A DNA stretch of 64,000 bases from Pelagomonas calceolata (lineage: Eukaryota; Sar; Pelagophyceae; Pelagomonadales; Pelagomonadaceae), in NCBI GenBank assembly GCA_918797485.1, contig CAKKNE010000005.1:1860001-1924000 (forward strand), in the 5' to 3' direction. Below, piece by piece: positions 26,297 to 35,198 of the stretch. The notes under the pieces are model-generated. The model searched no databases and was not told where the DNA came from. It saw only the letters and a list, made by a program, of their open reading frames with translations. Numbering within the stretch: the first letter of the stretch is position 1; every line of letters begins with the position of its first letter. Both the position numbers and the translations under genes were made by a program.

Positions 26297-27511
26297 ATGG
26301 ACGACGTCGACGCCAGCGCCGCCGCGCGGCGCCTCGCCGCCGCCGAGCGCGAGGCCCTCCTGCCCCACGACACCACGCCCCTGCTGCCGGCGCGCCGGAA
26401 GCGGGCAACCGCAGTGGCCACCATGGTATTGGGTCTCCTCGCGCTGAGCGTCGGCGTGACCGTCGTCCACCAGCGGTTAGAAAAAGAACAGAAGCTCGAC
26501 GTCGACCGCGACGCGGCCTGGACGGCATTCAAGGCGAAATACGAGAAGACGTACGCGACGCCGGCGCACGAAAAAGCGGCACGGCGCAACTACGAGGCGC
26601 GCCTCGCGTCGATGGACGAGAGGAACCGAATCAATGGGGAGGCGGTCTTCGGCGTGACGCGGCACGCGGACCGGGAGATGGGACACAACGCGTTCGCGCG
26701 GGGGCATCGAAGGGCGGAGCGGCGCGATATTTTGAATTTGAAACCAATCAAAACCAAAACTATCTCAAAGATCGACTGGCGCGAAACGGAGGGCGTCGTG
26801 AGCCCCGTCAAGAACCAGGGCCAGTGCGGCTCGTGCTGGGCGTTTGCGGTCACCGAACAGGTCGAGAGCCAGCTCGTATTAAGCGGGGCGCCCCAAGTAA
26901 CGCTGTCGCCCCAGCAGCTCGCGTCCTGCACGGCCGACGCCGAGGGCTGCGGCGGCGGCGACCCGGGCCAGGCCTACGCCTACCTCGCGTCGCTCAACAA
27001 CGCGTCCGGGCTCGCGCCCGACGCGTGGTGGCCCTACGAGCAGTCGCTGACGCCGGACGACGCCTGCACGTCCAAGGACTGCACGGAGGCCTGCGACCGC
27101 GACCCCGCGCAATTGGAAGGCGACTACCAGTACGTCGGGCCTTACGCCCGGATCCACGGCTACGGGTTCGCGACGGACGAATGTACACAAGGTACTTGTG
27201 AAGACCAGAACACGACGGAGCTCATGCTGCGGTTGCACGACGCGCCGATCGCCGTCTGCCTGAACGCGGAGCACTGGGACGACTACGTGGGCGGCGTGCT
27301 CACGGCGGACGCGTGCGGCGGCAACGGCGCCAATGATATTGATCATTGCGTCCAGCTGGTGGGCTACGACAGTGCGGGGGGCTGGTTTCTGGTGCGCAAC
27401 TCGTGGTCGACGAGCTGGGGCGAGGACGGCTATTTGAGATTGGCGATCGACGGGAACGCGTGCGGCGTCGCGAACGAGGCGACGGTCGCCGTCGTGGAGG
27501 AGGGCGAGTAA
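26297..27511 (+). CDS. Membrane-anchored papain-family (C1A) cysteine protease
   Basis: 404 residues from ATG 26297. A short cytosolic N-terminus with acidic dileucine-type signals (EREALLPH, TTPLLPA) precedes one membrane segment at about 40-57 (MVLGLLALSVGVTVV), giving a type II protein sorted to vacuole or lysosome. An I29 pro-domain follows (about 72-135: AWTAFKAKYEKTYATP). The mature enzyme starts at IDWRETEGVVSPVKNQ. It has the oxyanion Gln and catalytic Cys in GQCGSCWAF (about 178), His in DIDHCVQLVGYD and Asn in VRNSWSTSWGEDGY, so the triad is complete. Ala after His is replaced by Cys, which is unusual. It ends 11 bp from the stop of the convergent reductase gene. Confidence 0.92.
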   Translation: MDDVDASAAARRLAAAEREALLPHDTTPLLPARRKRATAVATMVLGLLALSVGVTVVHQRLEKEQKLDVDRDAAWTAFKAKYEKTYATPAHEKAARRNYEARLASMDERNRINGEAVFGVTRHADREMGHNAFARGHRRAERRDILNLKPIKTKTISKIDWRETEGVVSPVKNQGQCGSCWAFAVTEQVESQLVLSGAPQVTLSPQQLASCTADAEGCGGGDPGQAYAYLASLNNASGLAPDAWWPYEQSLTPDDACTSKDCTEACDRDPAQLEGDYQYVGPYARIHGYGFATDECTQGTCEDQNTTELMLRLHDAPIAVCLNAEHWDDYVGGVLTADACGGNGANDIDHCVQLVGYDSAGGWFLVRNSWSTSWGEDGYLRLAIDGNACGVANEATVAVVEEGE

Positions 27512-27522
27512 ACGAAAAGTTA

Positions 27523-28473
27523 CTACTGCCCCTTGGCCTTGGCGGCCTCCTTCTTGAGGCCCTTCTTGCGGATCGCGCGGTGCATCGAGAAGACGGCCGC
27601 GGCCAGCAACGACGAAGGGAGTAGATCGGCGACGGACAGTTGCAAAGCGTGGGCCCAGTAGGGCGAGCAGGCGACGTCGTAGCCCACGAACCTGACGGCC
27701 TGCTTCGCGTAGGTGGACGGAGAGGGCACAGTTAATGAAGTCTTGCGGATCTTGGCGAGCTTCGTCGTCACCCAGAGCGGCGTCTGGACCTGGACGTCGA
27801 TCCCCAGACCCTTGAGCTCGCAGGCCAAAGATTTGGTGAATTGCACGATGCCTCCTTTCGCTGCCGCGTAACCAGCCAATAAGGGAGAGGGCTGGACGCC
27901 GGCGGCCGACGACGTGTTGACGATGGCGCCCCTTTTGCGGGCGACCATGCCCTGGGTCTCGTCTCCTAGTACAAGCTTCGTCATGAAGAGCGTCGACTCC
28001 GTGTTGAGAGATACGAGGTTCGCGCATTCTTCGTCACTTAACTCGTGGTAGTACTTCGTGAAGGGGTAGGACATGCCCACGTTGTTCGCGAGGATGCCGA
28101 TATCCAGGCCCTTGAGGGCCTTGGCTACTTTATTTTGTTTTGTCGTATCGAAACCGCCCCCAAAGTCGACGGAGATGGTTTTGGTCTCCACGTTAAACTT
28201 CTCTTCAATTTCCTTGGCCGCGTCGTCGAGCTTGGACTGCGTGCGACTTATTAACACAACATCCAGCCCCTGCTTGGCGAACTCCAGACACAAGGCCTTG
28301 CCGATGCCGTCGGTCGCGCCCGTCACCACAGCCCAGCGGCCGTACTTCCTTAACTTTTTACCGGGGCGCAGGAAGTGGGCGTAGATGCCGGAGAGCAGCG
28401 GGAGCGCGACCTTGTAGAGCAGGATTAGCGTGGCCGCGGCCTTGAGGGTGGCCGGCTCGGTCAGCTGGTCCAT
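27523..28473 (-). CDS. Very-long-chain 3-ketoacyl-CoA reductase / 17-beta-HSD12-like SDR
   Basis: 316 residues from ATG 28473. An N-terminal membrane segment (about 12-30) leads to the cofactor motif VVTGATDGIGKA (about 49-60), then VVLISRTQSKLDDA. The hallmark NNVGMSYP (about 130) marks the KAR/HSD17B12/let-767 group. The catalytic Ser lies in NTSSAAG and the YxxxK in GYAAAKGG. These enzymes reduce 3-ketoacyl-CoA in microsomal fatty-acid elongation at the ER. The C-terminus is basic (HRAIRKKGLKKEAAKAKGQ), without a strict KKXX signal. It shares its 5' region with the divergent sulfotransferase gene. Confidence 0.92.
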   Translation of the reverse strand: MDQLTEPATLKAAATLILLYKVALPLLSGIYAHFLRPGKKLRKYGRWAVVTGATDGIGKALCLEFAKQGLDVVLISRTQSKLDDAAKEIEEKFNVETKTISVDFGGGFDTTKQNKVAKALKGLDIGILANNVGMSYPFTKYYHELSDEECANLVSLNTESTLFMTKLVLGDETQGMVARKRGAIVNTSSAAGVQPSPLLAGYAAAKGGIVQFTKSLACELKGLGIDVQVQTPLWVTTKLAKIRKTSLTVPSPSTYAKQAVRFVGYDVACSPYWAHALQLSVADLLPSSLLAAAVFSMHRAIRKKGLKKEAAKAKGQ

Positions 28474-28596
28474 GGCTTCAGCTGGGCTGCAGATCTGGCT
28501 TCTGGGTGCAAGTATTGCTTCAGCTGGATGACAGGATGCAATCTGGGTGCAAGGTTACGGCTCCCTCGGCTAAGCGCGAGGCTGCGCGACGTGTTG

Positions 28597-28619
28597 GTAG
28601 CGTCGTGTAAGACACTAGC
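28597..28619 (+). promoter_or_regulatory. Shared gene-start motif between divergent genes
   Basis: GTAGCGTCGTGTAAGACACT then AGC lies midway between the reductase ATG (28473, minus) and the sulfotransferase ATG (28735, plus), about 120 bp from each. It matches the consensus except in its first and seventh bases. A palindromic GCTCGAGC overlaps its end. Confidence 0.6.
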
Positions 28620-28734
28620 TCGAGCTAGGTCGACTCAAAGTGGTGGCTGTGTAGGCATCGCTGCAGTAGGACGCTTGCGCAGCTCGCGATCGCCTCCGGG
28701 CGCTGCGGCTTTGGTTCAGGCGCGGCAAGCACAC

Positions 28735-29985
28735 ATGGCCCGCTCGCGCGGCGCCTCCTTCGCCTGGCTGCTGCGGCTCTTCCTCGCAGGCGCGGCCGTG
28801 GCGACGCTGGGCCTGCTCTACACGACGCACGCGCAGCACGCTGTGAATGATGCGCCGCTCGCCGCGGAGCCGCCGAAGCCGAAAGCACCACTCAAGAAGC
28901 CGGACGCCGCGAGCGGCTGCCCGGCGCAGGGCTGCCCGCCGCGCTTCTGGGCGCCCGTGTCCATCGCCGGCGTCGAGCACGGCGACCCGCGCGTGTCGCT
29001 CTGCAAGCTCGCCTTCGATACCTATTGGAGGGACCCGAGCAAGACGCCGATGTTCCGCGACCTCGCGTCTGCCTCGAGATGCGGCCGCGGCCGCGCCGGA
29101 ACGCTCAATACGTTGTATGAGGACATGCGGAAGAAAAATATTAAACCGGTCAAACCGTCGGGTTTTGTGTTTCACGAGAGCCGCGTCGGTTCCACTCTTG
29201 TGGCGAACATGCTCGCCGCGGTGCCCACGAATATTGTCTACTCCGAGTCGGCGCCGCCGCCCGCGGTCCTGAACCACTGCCGGAGCTGTAGTAAGCAGCG
29301 GAAGACGGACATCCTCCAGAAATTGATAGCTTTGATGGGCGCGTCCCCAACGAACTACCACACGCACCTATTCTTCAAGTTCCAGTCGGCGACGGTCCCC
29401 AACATTAGGTCTCTCTTGGATGCCTTTCCCGAGACGCCGTGGTTGTTTGTTTATAGGGATCCCGTGCAGACAATGATGAGCCACTTCAAGAACGGCGTCG
29501 GCAACGGGCCCTGCCTCAGACAGCGGCGGAGCCCGCCGCCGGCGACCATCAAAATATTGAAAGCGGAGTCGGCCGCGAAGGCATCCCGGACGTCGCCCGA
29601 GAACTACTGCGCGGCGCACCTCGCCATGCTTACATCGTCGGCGCTGGACGCCGATGGGAGTTCCGACCGTGGTTTGCTCGTGGACTACGCGTCCATGCCC
29701 GGCGCGCTCGAGGCCTACGTCTTCCCGAAGCACTTCGGGCTGAGTTTAGCGCCCGAGGATGCGTTGAGGACGCACGCCGCGTCCTCGGTCTACTCCAAGG
29801 CGCGCGGCGGCCGCAAGGCGGGCGCCTGGGAGTCGGACAACGAGAAAAAAGAGCGGGCCGCGACGCCGGCGATCAAGAGCGCCGCGGCCACGTATTTACA
29901 GCCGACGTTTGAGCGGGCGCGTCAAGCGACGCTGTCGCGGACGGGCGGCGACGACCTCGTGCACTTCCGCGACTTCGCACCTTAA
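28735..29985 (+). CDS. Sulfotransferase-like type II Golgi membrane protein
   Basis: 416 residues from ATG 28735. The start MARSRGASFAWLLRLF plus a hydrophobic run to about residue 30 is a signal anchor, giving Golgi type II topology. Residues about 140-160 have the 5'-phosphosulfate loop GFVFHESRVGSTLVANML (SRxGSTL). WLFVYRDPVQTMMSHF (about 238) fits the 3'-phosphate-binding region with the Arg and Ser. It should use PAPS to sulfate a sugar or protein, acceptor unknown. Paired Cys (GCPAQGCPP, NHCRSC) may form disulfides. The frame is open upstream to 28528, but that stretch contains the promoter motif and is taken as non-coding. Confidence 0.8.
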   Translation: MARSRGASFAWLLRLFLAGAAVATLGLLYTTHAQHAVNDAPLAAEPPKPKAPLKKPDAASGCPAQGCPPRFWAPVSIAGVEHGDPRVSLCKLAFDTYWRDPSKTPMFRDLASASRCGRGRAGTLNTLYEDMRKKNIKPVKPSGFVFHESRVGSTLVANMLAAVPTNIVYSESAPPPAVLNHCRSCSKQRKTDILQKLIALMGASPTNYHTHLFFKFQSATVPNIRSLLDAFPETPWLFVYRDPVQTMMSHFKNGVGNGPCLRQRRSPPPATIKILKAESAAKASRTSPENYCAAHLAMLTSSALDADGSSDRGLLVDYASMPGALEAYVFPKHFGLSLAPEDALRTHAASSVYSKARGGRKAGAWESDNEKKERAATPAIKSAAATYLQPTFERARQATLSRTGGDDLVHFRDFAP

Positions 29986-30000
29986 AAATACATGTAGTTA

Positions 30001-30424
30001 CTATGCGTGGGGCAGCAGGTCGAGGCCGGCGTTGATCCGCGCCGGCAGGAGGATGGCCAGCGTCGCGACGATGGGGATGACGTGGCCGATGGCCGTCTTG
30101 TCCGAGGCCTCGACCTCCCAGGGGAACTTGAACGCCTGGCCGTACTCGCCGTCGGTGTACGTCTCCCAGGCGCTCATCTTCTCCTTCTCGCCCGTCGGCT
30201 TGCCCGCCTCGGGCGCGACGGGCGCGCGCGGCCTGTGCGGACATCGAATCGTTTGGAGCCATCGACGCGACAGTGTTCCTGCTTCTGCCCGCTGGCGTAC
30301 GGGTGATCTCTCGTGGCTCATTTCCCGCACAGCGCACAGACATTGTCTTAGGAGGCTGCAAAGCAGTGGCGGTGGCTAAGAGAGCCAAAAGAAACGCGAC
30401 AGCAGGGCGGCGGCCGGCCATCAT
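30001..30424 (-). CDS. Small signal-peptide protein with C-terminal membrane segment, split by a decayed introner
   Basis: Exons are complement of 30342-30424 and 30001-30232, 104 residues. Exon 1 gives MMAGRRPAVAFLLALLATA, a clear signal peptide, then LQPPKT. Exon 2 gives PRAPVAPEAGKPTGEKEKMS, then WETYTDGEYGQAFKFPWEVE and a hydrophobic segment IGHVIPIVATLAILLPA. Splicing GT at 30341 to AG at 30233 preserves the frame across an ATG codon. Size, targeting and a single membrane span recall small plastid photosystem-associated proteins, but I cannot name it. The gene lies 15 bp from the convergent sulfotransferase stop. Confidence 0.65.
30233..30332. mobile_element. Introner element 4, decayed 100-bp copy
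   Basis: On the gene's strand it begins CTGTGCGGGAAATGA and ends GATTCGATGTCCGCACAG, decayed forms of the introner termini. It carries the internal word GTCGCGTCGATGGC shared with elements 1 and 3. Candidate flanking duplicates (TCTGTGCG and GCCGCGCG) match at only 5 of 8. The intron is 30233-30341, with GT in the flank and AG in the element, as in the other copies. Confidence 0.65.
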
Positions 30425-30581
30425 TTTTTAAAATTCCTGATGCCTATTTACTAACTGCGTGCTTCCGCTGGCGTACGAGTCCTCTTGGATCCTGAGCTTT
30501 GGCTAGTGCCTTACATCTCTAGGCGAATACCCACGCACGCAAGAAGCCACCGCTGCTCGGACGCTTATGACAGAAAGAAAG

Positions 30582-30953
30582 TTATGCGTTCGCCCGCTTC
30601 CGGAGGGCCTCGAGCTCCGCGCGCTTCTGCTCGAGCGACTCCGTCCGCTTCTGCATGCGCGCCGCCTGGAAGTAGAGCACGATCAGATACCTCCCGCACA
30701 CGTTGAAGCCGCTCAGGTGGTCGACCGCGTTCTTCGCGTCGTAGATGTCCTCGTAGACGACAAACGCGGTCCCGCGCGTGTCCGGCCGGTTCCCTATTCG
30801 GATCTGGCGGATGGCGCCGTACTTGCCGAAAATATCATAAATTTCTTCGGTGGATAGGGCCTCCTCCGTCTTGTAGGGCAGGTTCCGCACGTACAAAATG
30901 CGGTTCACTTCCGGTGGTAAACGCGCGGCGCCGCGGGCCGACGCGGCGTTCAT
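30582..30953 (-). CDS. SF3B6: Splicing factor 3B subunit 6 (SF3b14/p14)
   Basis: 123 residues from ATG 30953, the usual length. One RRM: RNP2 ILYVRNLP (about 19-26), [16 protein letters not shown], and RNP1-like [10 protein letters not shown] (about 62-71), with [16 protein letters not shown] at the end of the fold. A charged C-terminal helix follows ([20 protein letters not shown]). In the U2 snRNP SF3b complex this protein sits near the branch-point adenosine. It is notable here because the window's introns are mostly transposon-made. Confidence 0.95.
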   Translation of the reverse strand: MNAASARGAARLPPEVNRILYVRNLPYKTEEALSTEEIYDIFGKYGAIRQIRIGNRPDTRGTAFVVYEDIYDAKNAVDHLSGFNVCGRYLIVLYFQAARMQKRTESLEQKRAELEALRKRANA

Positions 30954-31194
30954 CTATGCGTGGCTGGCGCTGTTTGCGGTTGCTTGCGGTGCGCGGGACG
31001 CGCGGCGGCCGCGCGCGACGCCGCGACGCCGCGGCGAGTCCTGCGGCCTAATAAGCTGTGCGGGCGGCCCGGAGAGGCAGGCGCGCGCGCTGGCGTCTGG
31101 CGACGAGTTCCAGGAATATTGTCAGCGCCTCAGCGCGCACACACAGGTGCCGTATACGCCCTAAAAGCCTTAAGCGCCGAGTTTTGCCGGCCAG

Positions 31195-31218
31195 CTAGCG
31201 GCATATGGACACTAGCAG
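31195..31218 (+). promoter_or_regulatory. Shared gene-start motif between SF3B6 and chloroplast FtsY genes
   Basis: CTAGCGGCATATGGACACTA then GCAGTG lies in the 433-bp divergent region 30954-31386, about 240 bp from the SF3B6 ATG and 170 bp from the FtsY ATG. The spacer differs from consensus but both halves (CTAGCGG and GACACTAGC) are intact. Flanking CCAGC and GCTGG are inverted. Nothing else is recognised in this region. Confidence 0.55.
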
Positions 31219-31386
31219 TGCTGGCACCAGCTCGATGCTGCCTGCCGGCCGCCTGTGCTGCATTACAGCTGCACGAGACCCGTGCACGTGAAAGCCCTTG
31301 CATCTAGATACGACGCCGCAGCGACTTGCAGCAATAGCACAACCGGTGGTTGCACTGACAACACATAAGCCTACATCAACCCAGCC

Positions 31387-32637
31387 ATGCGCCGCCTCGC
31401 CTGGACGCTTGGGCTGGCGACGGCGCTCGTCCCGCGCCAACCTACGCAACAACACACCCGCCGCACCGTGCAACAAAAAGCCAACATCTTCGAGCAGGCC
31501 GCCGACGCCGCCTCGAAGTTCTTCGAGGAGCGCGCGCGCCAGGACTCGTTGGCGCTGGCCAAGTTCACGGAGGGCCTGGAAAAGTCGCGGCAGAATTTTT
31601 TGAGTGATTTGCGGGGCATCTTCGACGTCAAGGGCGCGTCCTTGGATCAGACGCTCGAGAAGCTCGAAGACGCCTTACTGAGCGCGGACATCGGCGCGAC
31701 GACCACGGACCAGATTTTAGATGACGTCAAGGGCGTGGCCCAAGCCCAGGGCGACTACACGGAGCAGGACGTCACGGCGATTCTCCGCGGGCGCATGGCC
31801 GAAGCGTTGAGCGCGGGCGGTCCCTCTTCCTTGACGAGCGCCGAGGCCGGCCCGACGGTCATCCTTGTATTAGGTGCGAACGGCATGGGCAAGACGACGA
31901 CCATCGGGAAATTGGCACGACGGTTACGGGCCGAAACGGGCCAGAAAGTTTTGTTGGCGGCCTGCGACACGTTTCGGGCCGCGGCCGTCGAGCAGCTCGA
32001 GGAGTGGGCGGCGCGCGCGGAGGTCGACATTGTCGTACCAGACCAAGGTATCGAGTCGCCGGCCGCCGCGGCGTACAAGGCCTGCGACGTGGCATTACAA
32101 GGCGACTACGACGTCGTCATCGTGGACACCTCGGGAAGACTAGTGAACAACCGCGCGCTGACCGCCGAACTCGACAAGATCCGACGGACCCTGGAGAAGA
32201 AGATCCCGGGCGCGCCGCACGAGTCGCTATTGGTGGTGGACGCGGCCGTCGGCCGCAACGCGCTCGACCAGGCGCGCGGCTGGCAGCAGGACGTCGGCGT
32301 GACGGGCCTCGCCGTGACGAAGTTGGATGGGACAGCTAGAGCGGGTTTTGTCGTGTCGGTCGTGCAGGACCTGGGCATCCCCGTGAAACTGGTGGGCGTC
32401 GGCGAGACGCTCGACGACCTGCGCGACTTTGAGGGAGAGCGGTTTGTGGATGCGCTGCTGGACGTGAACGACGCCGACGACCTGCGGGAGCGCTTCGCGC
32501 GCATCGCCGCCGAGCGGGCGGCCGCGCCGGCTACGATTTCCGTGCCGGCCGCGCCTTCTACTATCTCCGCGCCGGCGGCGGCGGCCCGGCCGGCGAAGAA
32601 GAAGTCCAAGAAAAAGAAGGCCAAAAAACGGAGGTGA
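31387..32637 (+). CDS. cpFTSY: Chloroplast signal-recognition-particle receptor FtsY
   Basis: 416 residues from ATG 31387. A short signal-like start (MRRLAWTLGLATALVP) and a Gln/Arg/Thr-rich stretch precede the mature protein. The N domain runs about 40-130 (LDQTLEKLEDALLSADIG). The G domain has GANGMGKTTTIGKLA (P-loop, about 160-175), DTFRAAAVEQLEEW, DTSGR, TKLDGTARAG and GVGETLDDLRDFEGERF. All GTPase motifs are intact. With plastid SRP54 it inserts light-harvesting proteins into thylakoids. The C-terminus adds an Ala/Pro/Lys-rich tail (KKKSKKKKAKKRR), not usual for FtsY and possibly a membrane contact. Confidence 0.93.
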   Translation: MRRLAWTLGLATALVPRQPTQQHTRRTVQQKANIFEQAADAASKFFEERARQDSLALAKFTEGLEKSRQNFLSDLRGIFDVKGASLDQTLEKLEDALLSADIGATTTDQILDDVKGVAQAQGDYTEQDVTAILRGRMAEALSAGGPSSLTSAEAGPTVILVLGANGMGKTTTIGKLARRLRAETGQKVLLAACDTFRAAAVEQLEEWAARAEVDIVVPDQGIESPAAAAYKACDVALQGDYDVVIVDTSGRLVNNRALTAELDKIRRTLEKKIPGAPHESLLVVDAAVGRNALDQARGWQQDVGVTGLAVTKLDGTARAGFVVSVVQDLGIPVKLVGVGETLDDLRDFEGERFVDALLDVNDADDLRERFARIAAERAAAPATISVPAAPSTISAPAAAARPAKKKSKKKKAKKRR

Positions 32638-32668
32638 GTAATATAGTTAGTAGCATGGGGCGACGCGT

Positions 32669-33584
32669 CTACTTGGACGGCGACTTCTTGGGGGACAGCT
32701 TCTTGGGCGAGAAGCTAAAGGAGCTCTTCTTCTTCGCCGGCGCGGTGGCGACGCCGCCGCGCGCCACGAGCCAGGCGTGGGCCGCGGCGTGGCCCTTGGC
32801 CTGGGCGACGTGCGTCGGCGTCTCGCCCGTCGTCGCGGGCGCGTCGATCTTGGCGCCGGCGCTCACGAGCATCTCGAGGGCCTCGACGTTGCCGCACTCG
32901 GCCGCGACGAAGACCATGTTCTTGCCGGCCTTGCGCGCCTTGTCGACGTCGCAGCCGCTCGCCTCGAGCACGGCGCGGACGCGCCCCAGCAGCTCCTTGC
33001 GCTCCTGCTTGACCTGGGCCGGCGTCGGCGGCGGTGGCGCCGTCTCCTTGGGGGTCGCGACCTGTGTGGAAATCAGCGAGTGAGTTAGGTTAGCCTGAAA
33101 ACTCCACGCCATCGAGCAGACGCAGCTACGGAGACACCATCGCGTCGATGGCGTGGGGCGCCCGAAATTTGATTTCCACACAGGTCGTGACCTCGACGGG
33201 CGCGACGGGCGCCGCGACGCGGGAGCCGTTCGTCTCCGCCTTCTTCTTGCCGCCGAGGGCGAGCACCGCCGCGACGAGGGCGAGCAGCGTGCCGCCGAGC
33301 ACCTTGCCGTGTTCGACGGCGAACGCCTTGGCCCGCTCGAGATAAGCCTCAGCCGCGCTCGGCTCCTCCTTGGAGGCCGGAACCTCCTTGGGCGCCGGCG
33401 TCACGGCCTGCGTGAGCTTGCTGAGCGCGGGGGGCGGCGCCGCGGCCTCGTCGGCCGCCGCCGCCGCCGGCTTGAAATACGCGAGCGTCCGCGCGAGCGT
33501 CGGCGCCGGCGTCTCCGTCGCGCCGCCGGCGAGGCTCGCGGCCGCCGCCGCGATGGCCAGCAGGGCGCTCGTGACCTGGACCAT
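32669..33584 (-). CDS. Signal-peptide membrane protein with C-terminal ankyrin repeats, split by an introner
   Basis: Exons are complement of 33192-33584 and 32669-33061 (131 codons each), giving 261 residues. Exon 1: signal peptide (MVQVTSALLAIAAAAASLAG), an Ala/Pro/Glu-rich region and one membrane segment (VLGGTLLALVAAVLAL, about 95-112). Exon 2: a short helical part (VKQERKELLGRVRAVLEASG), two ankyrin repeats (NMVFVAAECGNVEALEMLVS and TGETPTHVAQAKGHAAAHAW), then a Lys/Ser tail (SPKKLSPKKSPSK). Without splicing each half terminates in intron sequence. With splicing the frame passes PVE to VATPKE. The location is probably endomembrane or plastid, and the role unknown. Confidence 0.8.
33062..33183. 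mobile_element. Introner element 3 (122 bp), opposite orientation to element 1
   Basis: Termini CTGTGTGGAAATCA (33062) and TGATTTCCACACAG (33183) form near-perfect 14-bp inverted repeats. Flanking 8-mers GTCGCGAC (33054-33061) and GTCGTGAC (33184-33191) match at 7 of 8. The intron is 33062-33191 (130 nt), with GT from the target duplicate and AG from the element. Reading this copy on the minus strand matches element 1 read on the plus strand (GGGCGCCCCACGCCATCGAC, then CCGTAGCTGCG, CGATGGCGTGG, AACTCACT). Both are spliced from the minus strand, so the family functions as an intron in both orientations. Confidence 0.93.
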
Positions 33585-33852
33585 CTCTTTGGCGGTGAGA
33601 GAGGTGGCCGTTTCGCCGCTGCGGCGAAGCCTTTGTTTTCCGCCGGCGACAAGAGGGGACGGCGAGCACTACCACGCCTTATGGACGACGAATAAGACGC
33701 GAGGCCGATGTGTGTGCCGACGGGCGGCAGGCTAGCTCGTAGTACGTCGTAACCAGCATGGAAAACCCGTTTTTCTCGACGGCGCGCGACGTCCTCGCGC
33801 CGTCGGCAGAAGGGTCCATCGGAGTTAGAATGAAGGGATGCACGCCCATTAT

Positions 33853-34738
33853 TCACCCCACCACGAAGCCCCCACCAATCCTTTCCTCGCCCGCGAGCGG
33901 CACGAAGATCGCCTCCTCGACGAGCTCCATGACGGCGCCGAAGCGCTCCTTCTCGGGCCACGACGTCGCGACGCCGCTCTTGCGCAGCGCCCACTGCAGC
34001 GCCGTGTAGGGCGCGCGGCCGCCGCACGACGACTGCTGCGGCGGCTCGCCGCGCCACAGCAGCGTGCGCCGCGCGGGCCGGTTCTTGACGAGCTCGCCGA
34101 CGGCCTCGACGGCGCCGGCCCAGGACGCCACGATGAGCGGCGAGCAGCCGAGGTCGTCGGTCATTTCGGGCGAGGCTCCTCTGTTGAGCAACATCTTCAC
34201 GCACTTCGGGCGGTCGCGCCACGACGCCAGAAATAGCAAAGTCCGCCCCGCGAAGAAGTCGAGGCCGTGGTGGACTATTCCTGGGTCCTCGCGCAGCGCC
34301 CGAGCTAAGTAAGTCGAACAGTCGTTCCGGTGCATGCGCAACCAGAGCGCCCAGACCTCCTTGTCCCGGTTCGCTTTGAGGGCTTCTTTCTTGCGCTTCA
34401 GAGCGTTGCACAGGGAGCGCCAGGGGTCCTCGGATTGACTCCGCGTCCGCCGCCCGTTCTTCTTCGGCAGCGCGAGGCCCAGGAACTTGGCGACGCCCCT
34501 ACTTAGATCTTGCGTGACCTGCGTGTGGGCGGGTTATTTCATCGATGGCGCTGAAGGTTGACTCGGCGCTTTTTACCGCCAGCGCCCTCGACGTCGCGCG
34601 GAGCCGCGGGAGCGCGTCGCCCAGCTTGCTCCCCGTGAGCTCGGCGACGTGGGCCAGGACGTCGCCCGGCAGGTCTGCCAGGGTGACCGGGCGCTCGTCG
34701 GCGCCAGTATTGGCTTTTTTGCTCTGTTCAGATGCCAT
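33853..34738 (-). CDS. F-box and ankyrin-repeat protein
   Basis: Proposed exons are complement of 34577-34738 and 33853-34518, 275 residues from ATG 34738. Exon 1 holds an F-box-like motif (TLADLPGDVLAHVAEL to TSRALA). Exon 2 has VTQDLSRGVAKFLGLALPKK, a charged helix, and ankyrin repeats (RTLLFLASWRDRPKCVKMLL, CSPLIVASWAGAVEAVGELV, APYTALQWALRKSG). The 58-nt intron starts GTAAAAAG and ends CACACGCAG, keeping the frame. Its ends do not clearly show introner termini. Such proteins are usually adaptors of SCF ubiquitin ligases. An AAAACCCGTTTT 12-mer lies just past its 3' end (33762-33773), upstream of the gene at 33584. Confidence 0.7.
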
Positions 34739-35198
34739 ATCTGAGGCGCGCGGCGCGGGCGCCCGGGGATATTTCTGCCTCGGGGTTGGCTCGCGGGGGG
34801 TTTGTTTCTAGAGGACTGACTGCCCTCTTCCCCCGCGACCGGCCAAATGTACAGCCAATTTGCTCTGTCGAGAGGTCATTGCGCCCGGCGCCCGACGTTT
34901 CCCAGCCCTCCCCGCGGCTGCCGGAACCCGTCCACGCGGTCTTTTTAAATGCACACGCAGGGGGCACTAGGAGTAGGAAAATAGTAGGGGGTCGATCTGG
35001 GGTGGTAACCAACCAGTGGTGGTTAGGGTTTGCTGGCTGGTGCCGCGGGTCGCGCTATCCAGTTGGGCCGCGAGGGCAGCCAAGGAATTCACGAAGGTGC
35101 ATCGCAGGACGCGGAGACCGCAGACACAAAGACGTTTGGGTCGCAGCTAAGAACCAAGTAAACCAAGCTCGGGCAGCCCCAGCAATAGCACGACGACC
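34739..35198. other. Divergent intergenic region, 460 bp
   Basis: It separates the F-box/ankyrin gene and the IQ-motif gene. No copy of the CTAGCGG/ACACTAG motif and no exact AAAACCCGTTTT is present. A TTTAAATG word at 34944 and GGTGGTAACCAACCAGTGGT (an imperfect inverted repeat) near 35005 are the only local structures. Confidence 0.4.

Noticed and set aside
28528-28734. Upstream extension of the sulfotransferase reading frame
   Set aside because: It contains the shared gene-start motif and has no protein-like composition; the ATG at 28735 starts directly with a signal anchor.
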